From Laribacter hongkongensis DSM 14985 (GTDB taxonomy: Bacteria > Pseudomonadota > Gammaproteobacteria > Burkholderiales > Aquaspirillaceae), in assembly GCF_000423285.1 (NCBI RefSeq), contig NZ_AUHR01000007.1, positions 159,772 through 223,771 on the forward strand: DNA of 64,000 nucleotides. Reading direction: 5' to 3'. A model generated the notes under the pieces. It searched no databases. It was given only the letters and a program-made list of their open reading frames with translations, and had not been told where the DNA came from. Within the stretch, counting starts at the first letter, position 1; each line of letters starts with the position of its first letter. Made by a program: the position numbers and the translations under genes. Below, in pieces: positions 57,419 through 64,000 of the stretch.

Positions 57419-57930
57419 GGCTACGGTCGGTTACGGGCTACTGGCGCCTTGTATCTTAACAAAGCCGGCCGCATCCGGTCGCAATTGCTCCAGACAGGCT
57501 GTGCATTCCACCTGTGGATATCCTGTGCATGTTTTTTCGTGCCTGTGCCTGCCGGTATCCGTCGCAGTCCATCCCGGCTCCCGGGATACCGCTTCGTGTG
57601 TGGATGAGTCCCGAACATGACCGGCGATGCTGCCGGCTGATGGTTATCCACAGCCGGAGCTCTTGCCGGCACAAACCGGCGCAATACGGGCTGGCACAAG
57701 TTGTTCCTGCCTTGGCAAACCGGGTTTCGTAACTGGTTGAGGGATGTCCGATGGTTTTTCCTGTCTGACGGTGAAATGCGGGCCGGCATTTTTTCGTCTG
57801 TCCGGATGGGCCGGATATTGGTGGATTCCAGCAGACTGGCAAGCAGGAGAAAAAGCAGATTCCCCGGCGTATATCGGGCGTGCTTGTCCTGGTTGTTAAG
57901 TAAATCATGTTTTACATAAAGAATTTAATG
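57419..57930. other. Gap of about 510 bases upstream of the zinc-ribbon gene
   Basis: No gene recognised. One exact DnaA box at 57644-57652 (+). The stretch around 57581 (CCGGGATACCGCTTCGTGTG) resembles the bases around parS site 5 (CCGGGATACCGTTTCACGTG) and looks like a decayed copy. The right end is AT-rich. Confidence 0.45.
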
Positions 57931-57932
57931 AA

Positions 57933-57962
57933 AAAAACACGGGCCACCTTGTGGGTGGCCCG
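57933..57962 (-). terminator. Terminator of hslVU
   Basis: CGGGCCACC (57940-57948) pairs with GGTGGCCCG (57954-57962). On the minus strand it is followed by TGTTTTTTT. Confidence 0.88.
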
Positions 57963-57985
57963 CTGCGGGATGGGTAGTCGTCCGG

Positions 57986-59332
57986 TCAGAGGATATAACG
58001 CGCCAGGTCTTCGCGCTGGGCGATGCCCTCCAGCTTGGTATCAACATAGGCGGCATCAATGGTGATGCTGCCGGTACGGGCATCGAACGAGACTTCTTCC
58101 AGCAGTTTTTCGATCACCGTATGCAGGCGCCGGGCTCCGATGTTTTCGGTTTTTTCGTTGACCTGGAAAGCGATCTCGGCCATGCGGCGGATGCCGTCGT
58201 CGGTAAAGTCGAGCTGGGTACCCTCGGTGGCCAACAGGGCCTGGTATTGCCGGGTCAGGCAGGCATCGGTATTGGTGAGGATCTGCACGAAATCATCCAC
58301 CGCCAGCGCTGCCAGTTCCACCCGGATCGGGAAGCGCCCTTGCAGTTCCGGCAGCAGGTCGGATGGCTTGGCCAGATGGAAGGCGCCGGAAGCGATGAAC
58401 AGGATGTGATCGGTATGGATCATGCCGTACTTGGTACTGACGGCCGTACCCTCCACCAGCGGCAGCAGGTCGCGCTGCACGCCGGCCCGCGATACGTCGG
58501 CACCGCTCATACCCTCGCCGCGCGCCGTCACCTTGTCGATTTCGTCAAGGAATACGATGCCGTTCTGCTCGACGTTCTGGATGGCGGCGAGCTTGATTTC
58601 TTCTTCGTTGACCAGCTTGGCGGCTTCCTCGTCGGTCACGACCCTGAGTGCTTCGCGGATTTTCATCTTCTGCGTTTTCTTGCGCCCGCCACCCATGTTG
58701 GAAAACAGGCCCTGCAACTGCTCGGTCAGGTCGTTCATGCCCGGCATGTTGGGCGCAAACATCTGCACCTGCGGAGCCTGGGCGGCAATCTCGATGTCGA
58801 TTTCCTTGTCGTCGAGCCGGCCCTCGCGCAGCATCTTGCGGAATTTCTGCCGGGTATCGGCGTCATGCCGCTCTGCGGCCGGGACGTTTTCACCGCTGAA
58901 GCCCGGCTGGCGCGGAGGAGGCAGCAGGGCGTCGAGGATGCGGTCCTCGGCGGCATCCTCGGCGCGGACCCGGTTGTCGCGAATGGCCTGTTCCCGTGCA
59001 TGTTTGACGGCAATGTCTGCCAGATCGCGGATGATGGTTTCCACATCGCGTCCGACGTAGCCTACTTCGGTGAACTTGGTCGCTTCGATCTTGATGAAGG
59101 GTGCATTGGCCAGCTTGGCCAGCCGGCGGGCGATTTCGGTTTTGCCGACCCCGGTCGGGCCGATCATCAGGATGTTCTTGGGCGTGATCTCGTTCTTGAG
59201 CGGTTCGGCCACCATCTGGCGCCGCCAGCGGTTGCGCAGGGCGATGGCAACGGCCTTTTTGGCCGCTGCCTGACCGATGATGTGTTTGTCGAGTTCGGAA
59301 ACGATTTCCTGCGGAGTCATCTGGGCAGACAT
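57986..59332 (-). CDS. hslU: HslU, ATPase of the HslUV protease
   Basis: A 448-residue AAA+ unfoldase that feeds proteins to Hsl[18 protein letters not shown] opens the N-domain, Walker A is GPTGVGKT (58-65), the pore loop is GYVGRD, the I-domain spans about 110-240, and VFLDEIDK is Walker B. The C-terminus ends LARYIL, the tail that docks into and activates HslV. It lies 74 bases behind hslV in the same operon. Confidence 0.95.
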   Translation of the reverse strand: MSAQMTPQEIVSELDKHIIGQAAAKKAVAIALRNRWRRQMVAEPLKNEITPKNILMIGPTGVGKTEIARRLAKLANAPFIKIEATKFTEVGYVGRDVETIIRDLADIAVKHAREQAIRDNRVRAEDAAEDRILDALLPPPRQPGFSGENVPAAERHDADTRQKFRKMLREGRLDDKEIDIEIAAQAPQVQMFAPNMPGMNDLTEQLQGLFSNMGGGRKKTQKMKIREALRVVTDEEAAKLVNEEEIKLAAIQNVEQNGIVFLDEIDKVTARGEGMSGADVSRAGVQRDLLPLVEGTAVSTKYGMIHTDHILFIASGAFHLAKPSDLLPELQGRFPIRVELAALAVDDFVQILTNTDACLTRQYQALLATEGTQLDFTDDGIRRMAEIAFQVNEKTENIGARRLHTVIEKLLEEVSFDARTGSITIDAAYVDTKLEGIAQREDLARYIL

Positions 59333-59406
59333 GAATTCAGTCCTTGCGGGCCAAGCCGCGGCTGTGGCCGGGAAAGTGGCACGGTCAAAACGGTGTATCG
59401 AAAACG

Positions 59407-59940
59407 TCAGAGCGTTTCGATGACATGGTTGTGATTGGTGTAAATGCAGATATCACCGGCGATCTCCAGCGATTTCTTGACGATGTCAGCCGGCGGCAGC
59501 TCGGTGTTCTCAAGCAGTGCCCGGGCGGCGGACTGGGCGTAGGCACCCCCGGAGCCGATGGCGGCAATACCCTGTTCCGGTTCCAGCACGTCGCCGTTGC
59601 CGGTAATGACCAGCGTGCGCTCGAGGTCGGCGACGATCAGCATCGCCTCCAGCCGGCGCAGCGCCCGGTCCGAACGCCAGTCCTTGGCCAGCTCGATGGC
59701 CGAGATGGTCAGGTTGCCTTGGTATTTTTGCAGCTTGGCTTCAAAGCGCTCGATCAGGGTAAAGGCATCGGCCGTGCCACCGGCAAAGCCGGCCAGCACG
59801 GTGTCGTTGAACAGGCGGCGCACCTTGCGGGCCGTGGCCTTGATGACGATGTTGCCGAGCGTGACCTGTCCGTCGCCGCCCAGTGCGACCTGATTGCCCC
59901 GGCGAACCGAAACGATGGTGGTGCCGTCGAATTGCTGCAT
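59407..59940 (-). CDS. hslV: HslV, peptidase subunit of HslUV
   Basis: A 177-residue proteasome-like Thr peptidase. The precursor begins [16 protein letters not shown]; removal of six residues exposes Thr7 as nucleophile. [35 protein letters not shown] and [15 protein letters not shown] are family motifs. First gene of hslVU. I looked for a sigma-32 promoter in the 190 bases upstream and saw none that was convincing. Confidence 0.95.
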   Translation of the reverse strand: MQQFDGTTIVSVRRGNQVALGGDGQVTLGNIVIKATARKVRRLFNDTVLAGFAGGTADAFTLIERFEAKLQKYQGNLTISAIELAKDWRSDRALRRLEAMLIVADLERTLVITGNGDVLEPEQGIAAIGSGGAYAQSAARALLENTELPPADIVKKSLEIAGDICIYTNHNHVIETL

Positions 59941-60089
59941 GGAATGTTCCTGAAACACGGGAGACGCTGCCGGGGCAGCATCACGCCATATAAGGTAAGG
60001 GACCGCGCATGGCGGGCTGGATGGAATCGATATGAAGCCGTGGCGGCCGGATTGCAAGAGCCGGGGCCGGAAGGGCGGCACGAGCGGCG

Positions 60090-60095
60090 TATAAT
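60090..60095 (+). promoter_or_regulatory. -10 box of the DsrE-like gene
   Basis: TATAAT 36 bases before the start codon; no clear -35 hexamer. Confidence 0.45.
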
Positions 60096-60130
60096 CGCGG
60101 CCATTGCACCGTTTATTGAGGATGGCACCC

Positions 60131-60490
60131 ATGAAACGCTTCCTTTTCATCATCAATGCCAGCCCGTATGGCGAAGAGCGCTTCCTGTCGGCTGTGCGGC
60201 TGGCGCTGATGCTGACCGATCCTGAGCAGGAGCCGGTGGCCCTGCAGGTTTTCCTGATGTCGGATGCCGTGGTGGCCGGTCTGGCCGGGCAGGAAACCGG
60301 CGGTACGGCCCAGAATCTGGGCGTCATGCTGGCCGAGCTGGTCGAGGCCGGGGCGGAAGTGCGGCTGTGCCGGACCTGCCTTGCCTCCCGTGGCCTGCTG
60401 GACGCGCAGTTTGTTGCCGGTGCCGAAATCGGCAATCTGGGACAGCTGGCTGCCTGGACGCGGGCTGCCGATCAGGTTCTGACCTTCTGA
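60131..60490 (+). CDS. DsrE/YchN-like small protein
   Basis: A 119-residue protein of the DsrE/DsrF-like fold. [23 protein letters not shown] and [17 protein letters not shown] match YchN-type members, and [13 protein letters not shown] puts Cys80 and Cys83 where sulfur-carrying members keep their Cys. A sulfur-relay role is possible but unproven. GAGG suits the second of two close ATG codons. The next gene starts 7 bases later, so the two form an operon. Confidence 0.8.
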   Translation: MKRFLFIINASPYGEERFLSAVRLALMLTDPEQEPVALQVFLMSDAVVAGLAGQETGGTAQNLGVMLAELVEAGAEVRLCRTCLASRGLLDAQFVAGAEIGNLGQLAAWTRAADQVLTF

Positions 60491-60497
60491 GAGAGTT

Positions 60498-61925
60498 ATG
60501 CGTCCGATCAAAGCCAGCTCTTCCCTGCCAGGTGACCCTTTCCTGCCCAACCGTTTCATCTTTGGTGATGCCGTCGATGAAAACGGGCTGGAAGAATTCG
60601 AGTACATGGTGCACACCGAGCACCCGGCATTCATTTGCCGCATCCTGCCGCAAGACCTTGATTTCCGCGGCTCCGGTGGCGAGGGCTTCCGCTCGGCCAT
60701 GCTGTTCGACGAAGCGGAAAACGTCAGCTACTACGCCTGCAATGACGGGCTGACGCTGACGGATTTCAACTTTTTCACCGATGCCGAGCCGACAGCCGGC
60801 GAGCTGAAAAAGATCTGCGACCAGGGCATTGCCACCTACTGGAAAATCGACGAAGCCTACAAGAAGCGTGAGGCTGAGCCGTTGCACCGGCTGCGGGTGT
60901 TGCAGCGTGAGGCCGGTGTGGCCGACCGGGCCGGGCAACTGGCGTGTGAACTGGCCGAGGCGGCGCGCAGTGCGGTCGACAATCCGGTACAGGAACTCAA
61001 GCTGGCTTCCGAGGTGCAGTCTGCCCTCAACGGCAACGAGCCGCGCATCCTGACCGAGGCGCAACTGTCGCTGCGCGATGCACCGGAAGCCCGGAAACTG
61101 TTGCTGGAGCGCGCCCGGACACTGATTTCGCTGCCCGATGTAGTGCGGCCGGACGGCTCGTTCAAGCCTTATGAGCTGTGGGCAATCCCGCTCATGTATA
61201 CGGTGGGGCATGCCGGCGACAACTGGTATCTGCCAGGACTGGCTGATGTGGAGCAGGTGCTGCGCGAGCAGTTCCGGCTGGCGCCCAAGGTGGCCCTGCA
61301 GGTTTCGCCGGTACTGTTCACCCATGAATGGCTGCGCGATTCCGGTTGCCAGACGCTGGTGCACGTTGCCGCAGCGCTGGATGCTGGCGAGGCGGTGGCG
61401 CCGGAAGAACCGGAGTCGATGCTGCGCCGCTACGAGGAGGACCGGCAGCGCTTTTTGCCCCGGCTGACGCTGAACTGGATCGTGTTTGCCGTCGAGCGCG
61501 GCGCGTTGCAGAAGGCGCAGGTCAACGACGAACTCCTGCTCGATGCCCTGATGCCGGTGGTGGAGTCTGCCATGGGCAGCGCCATTGACTATGGTGAAGC
61601 CACCCTGTTTGCCCCGCAGCCCTTGTGGCAGGCCCTATCCTCGGGGGTAGAGGAATACAATGCCAAGCGCCTGATGTTTGCCGCCGCGCTGGTGGAAAAG
61701 AACATCGGGCTGGCCGAAATCGACGCCCGGGTGGAATACCGGCCGGAAGCACTGGCCTGGTGGCTGACCTTTCACCGGCGCAGCGACGGTGAAATGCTGA
61801 CCGGGTTTGCCTGGCTGGTGACGCCGGATCTGGCTCCGGACCGGGAGGCTGCGCTGGACGAGCTACGGGCCGTGCTGGAGCGGCTGGGGCTCTTGCTGGA
61901 GCCGCCGCGCGACGGCCGGCATTAG
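60498..61925 (+). CDS. Uncharacterised 475-residue protein
   Basis: I do not recognise this protein. It is soluble-looking, without signal peptide or membrane segments, acidic, and helical in the C-terminal half. The N-terminus (LPGDPFLPNRFIFGDAVDENG) and DNWYLPGLADVEQVLREQF have no catalytic motif that I know. GAGAG precedes the ATG. It lies 7 bases behind the DsrE-like gene and is followed, after 100 bases, by nadB. Codon use is like that of the neighbours, so it is a resident gene, perhaps restricted to Neisseriales. Confidence 0.7.
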   Translation: MRPIKASSSLPGDPFLPNRFIFGDAVDENGLEEFEYMVHTEHPAFICRILPQDLDFRGSGGEGFRSAMLFDEAENVSYYACNDGLTLTDFNFFTDAEPTAGELKKICDQGIATYWKIDEAYKKREAEPLHRLRVLQREAGVADRAGQLACELAEAARSAVDNPVQELKLASEVQSALNGNEPRILTEAQLSLRDAPEARKLLLERARTLISLPDVVRPDGSFKPYELWAIPLMYTVGHAGDNWYLPGLADVEQVLREQFRLAPKVALQVSPVLFTHEWLRDSGCQTLVHVAAALDAGEAVAPEEPESMLRRYEEDRQRFLPRLTLNWIVFAVERGALQKAQVNDELLLDALMPVVESAMGSAIDYGEATLFAPQPLWQALSSGVEEYNAKRLMFAAALVEKNIGLAEIDARVEYRPEALAWWLTFHRRSDGEMLTGFAWLVTPDLAPDREAALDELRAVLERLGLLLEPPRDGRH

Positions 61926-62025
61926 GATTGGATTCAGGACTTGAACTTCGCGGATCACCCTGGCGCTGGTGCCGGGGTGTACGCTTTTTCCGGCATGGCC
62001 CGCAGGGGCGACAGGAATTCTTGGC

Positions 62026-63636
62026 ATGTTGACGTTTGACGTACTGATTGTGGGGAGTGGGCTCGCCGGCATGACGCTGGCGCTGCACCTGGCGGAACAC
62101 AAGCGGGTGGCGCTGGTCACCAAAAAGGATTTGCTGGAGGCGAGCTCCTGCTACGCGCAGGGCGGCATTGCGGCAGTACTGGATACCGGCGACAGCGTGG
62201 AAGCGCATATCCACGACACGCTGGTGGCGGGGGCCGGCCTGTGCAACGAGCTGTCGACCCGGTTCATCGTCGAGCATTCGCGCGAGGCGATCGACTGGCT
62301 GATTGCGCTGGGTGTGCCGTTTACCCGCGGGGATGACATGGACCAGGAAAACCAGTACCGCGGTTTTCACCTGACCCGTGAAGGCGGACACAGTCATCGC
62401 CGCATCATCCATGCGGCCGATGCCACCGGTGAGGCGGTGATTCATACCCTCGGGCAGAAGATCCGGGCTCATCCGAACATCACCGTGCTGGAGCATCACA
62501 TCGCCATCGACCTGATCACCAGTGACAAGCTGGGGCAGGACGACAAGCGCTGCCTTGGTGCCTACGTGCTGGAAACCGCCAAAGGGCGGGTGCATACGGT
62601 GACGGCCCGCCATACGATCCTGGCAGCTGGCGGTGCCGGCAAGGCCTACCTCTATACCACCAACCCGGACACGGCCACCGGCGACGGTACGGCCATGGGC
62701 TGGCGGGCGGGCTGCCGGGTGGCCAACATGGAATTCATCCAGTTCCATCCGACCTGCCTGTACCACCCGCATGCCAAGTCGTTCCTGATTTCCGAGGCGG
62801 TACGCGGCGAGGGCGGCATCCTGCGCCTGCCGGACGGTACCCGTTTCATGCCGCAGCACGACGAGCGGGCCGAGCTGGCACCGCGTGACGTGGTAGCCCG
62901 GGCGATCGACTTCGAGATGAAGCGGCACGGGCTGGATTGTGTCTATCTGGACATTTCGTACAAGCCGGAAAGCTTCATCAAGAGCCATTTCCCCAAGATC
63001 TACAGTACTTGCCTTGAACTGGGCATCGACATCTGCAAGGAGCCGATTCCGGTCGTGCCGGCCGCGCATTACACCTGTGGCGGCATCGTGACCGATCTTC
63101 AGGGACGTACGGATGTCACCAATCTGTACGCGGTGGGCGAGTCGGCCTGCACCGGATTGCACGGTGCCAACCGGCTGGCATCCAACTCGTTGCTGGAATG
63201 CATGGTGATCGGCCGGGCGGCTGCCAACGACATTCTGGCTGCACCCTTGCAGACCATGCTGGCAGTGCCGGACTGGGATGACAGTCAGGTGGCCGATCCG
63301 GATGAGGAAGTGGTGATCTCGCACAACTGGGACGAACTGCGGCGGGCGATGTGGGACTACGTCGGCATTGTGCGGACCAACAAGCGGCTGGAGCGGGCCT
63401 TGCATCGCATCCGTCTGCTGCGTGGCGAGATCAATGACTACTACAGTCACTTTCAGGTCTCCAATGACCTGATCGAACTGCGCAATCTGGTCGAAACGGC
63501 CGAGCTGATCGTCCGGTCAGCGCTGCTGAGGCATGAAAGCCGGGGATTGCACTACAGTCGTGACTATCCGGGGCAACTGGATCAGGCGCTGGACACGGTG
63601 CTGGAGCCGGGAGAGCAGGCGGCATTTGCGCGTTGA
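62026..63636 (+). CDS. nadB: L-aspartate oxidase (NadB)
   Basis: A 536-residue flavoenzyme oxidising L-aspartate to iminoaspartate for NAD synthesis. DVLIVGSGLAGMTLAL (5-20) is the FAD site; SSCYAQGGIAAVL, REGGHSHRRIIHAADATG, AHYTCGGIVTDLQGRT and ESACTGLHGANRLASNSLLE are characteristic and separate it from succinate dehydrogenase. Start set at MLTFDVLIV. nadA and nadC are not adjacent. The rrn promoter follows. Confidence 0.95.
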   Translation: MLTFDVLIVGSGLAGMTLALHLAEHKRVALVTKKDLLEASSCYAQGGIAAVLDTGDSVEAHIHDTLVAGAGLCNELSTRFIVEHSREAIDWLIALGVPFTRGDDMDQENQYRGFHLTREGGHSHRRIIHAADATGEAVIHTLGQKIRAHPNITVLEHHIAIDLITSDKLGQDDKRCLGAYVLETAKGRVHTVTARHTILAAGGAGKAYLYTTNPDTATGDGTAMGWRAGCRVANMEFIQFHPTCLYHPHAKSFLISEAVRGEGGILRLPDGTRFMPQHDERAELAPRDVVARAIDFEMKRHGLDCVYLDISYKPESFIKSHFPKIYSTCLELGIDICKEPIPVVPAAHYTCGGIVTDLQGRTDVTNLYAVGESACTGLHGANRLASNSLLECMVIGRAAANDILAAPLQTMLAVPDWDDSQVADPDEEVVISHNWDELRRAMWDYVGIVRTNKRLERALHRIRLLRGEINDYYSHFQVSNDLIELRNLVETAELIVRSALLRHESRGLHYSRDYPGQLDQALDTVLEPGEQAAFAR

Positions 63637-63722
63637 TCCGGGGTGGGCGGAGTTTTTTGCCGATAATTTCGTTTTGAAACAGCTGGATGCCGGATTGGTG
63701 CAGGTTTTTGTGGGGTTGGGTG

Positions 63723-63758
63723 TTGACGAGTTGTGGAGAGGTGGGTATAGTTCGCCAC
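63723..63758 (+). promoter_or_regulatory. rrn operon promoter (P1-like)
   Basis: -35 TTGACG (63723-63728), 17-base spacer, -10 TATAGT (63746-63751), with a GC-rich discriminator TCGCC, as expected for a stringently controlled rRNA promoter answering to ppGpp/DksA. Confidence 0.85.
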
Positions 63759-63793
63759 CTCGCTGCACGACGCAGCGCCGGCTGGTCCGGAAA

Positions 63794-63804
63794 GCTCTTT
63801 AACA
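63794..63804 (+). promoter_or_regulatory. boxA antitermination site
   Basis: GCTCTTTAACA matches the NusB/NusE boxA of rRNA leaders. A long stem region follows (from GTGTGAGC to GCTCGCAC, 63822-63854). Confidence 0.8.
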
Positions 63805-63923
63805 AACGAACAACCGATAAGTGTGAGCGCTTGTGGAAACCCACAGGCTCGCACTTCAAATAGACGCAAGGAAAAACATTTTCTTGTCGTTTCTTTGAGC
63901 AAGCCAAGTACTTAGCTGAGATT

Positions 63924-64000
63924 GAACGAAAGAGTTTGATCCTGGCTCAGATTGAACGCTGGCGGCATGCTTTACACATGCAAGTCGAACGGTAACAGGG
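63924..64000 (+). rRNA. rrs: 16S ribosomal RNA, first about 77 bases
   Basis: AGAGTTTGATCCTGGCTCAG (63931-63950) is the universal 5' end, followed by ATTGAACGCTGGCGGCATGC, which fits Betaproteobacteria. The mature 5' end is placed by alignment to E. coli base 1. The gene runs off the window. Confidence 0.95.

Overview
The window is GC-rich bacterial chromosome, almost entirely housekeeping and metabolic genes, ending in the first bases of a 16S rRNA gene. The 16S start, the gene neighbourhoods (pilT / yggS-proC-yggT, cyaY / lptM-lysA, tkt-gap-pgk-fba, hslVU, pyrBI) and the protein sequences point to a Betaproteobacterium of the order Neisseriales (Chromobacterium/Laribacter type). That assignment is inference from gene content; no database was searched. 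I saw no prophage, insertion sequence, CRISPR array or tRNA gene.

Layout. 0-6.7 kb: a cut-off RsuA-type pseudouridine synthase (-), an enoyl-CoA hydratase/isomerase (-), uvrD, two overlapping response regulators (REC-TPR and LytTR) and htpX. 6.8-12.0 kb: rsmB, a DUF4390 protein and an NtrY/NtrX-type pair whose NtrX has a decayed ATPase domain. 12-16 kb: a MoeB/ThiF enzyme, proB, a polyamine-binding protein and an aspartate racemase. 16-21.7 kb: a lone tolQ, tsaC, an MFS transporter coupled to a 38-residue membrane peptide, divergent fadH, and a BPSS1780-type membrane protein. 21.8-28 kb: tkt, gap, pgk, a LysE/RhtB exporter and fba. 28-30 kb: moaD, moaE, mobA. 30-35 kb: aroG, dksA (zinc-finger cysteines mostly lost), a cytochrome c, yggT-proC-yggS, pilT. 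36-41 kb: thpR and a glutamate/aspartate ABC operon with two ATPase genes. 41-48 kb: rsmA-yqaA-cyaY, lptM-lysA-GNAT, hemL-hemJ, a ThiD-like protein. 48-53 kb: waaA-waaC, an AT-rich region full of DnaA boxes, ung, rhodanese, pcm-like. 53-64 kb: pyrBI behind an attenuator, an inositol-monophosphatase-like protein, rsmE, hslVU, a DsrE-like protein, a large unknown protein, nadB, and the rrn promoter with 16S.

The most interesting feature is not a gene. About 600 bp between waaC and ung (50.54-51.15 kb) is strongly AT-rich and carries many TTATCCACA boxes. At least 14 exact boxes lie between 29.0 and 57.7 kb and I saw none elsewhere in the window. The same interval holds six parS-like palindromes (GTTTCACGTGAAAC and variants). 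Together they suggest that the window spans the chromosomal replication origin and its ParB-loading domain, although dnaA, dnaN, gyrB and parAB are absent. A second DnaA-box/parS cluster lies between moaE and mobA, 21 kb away.

Other points worth a second look: the pyrB leader peptide is open in frame right through into PyrB across a strong attenuator; a PsrA-like operator lies in front of fadH; the NtrX and DksA homologues have lost hallmark residues; and the polyamine-binding protein uses AGG arginine codons unlike its neighbours.
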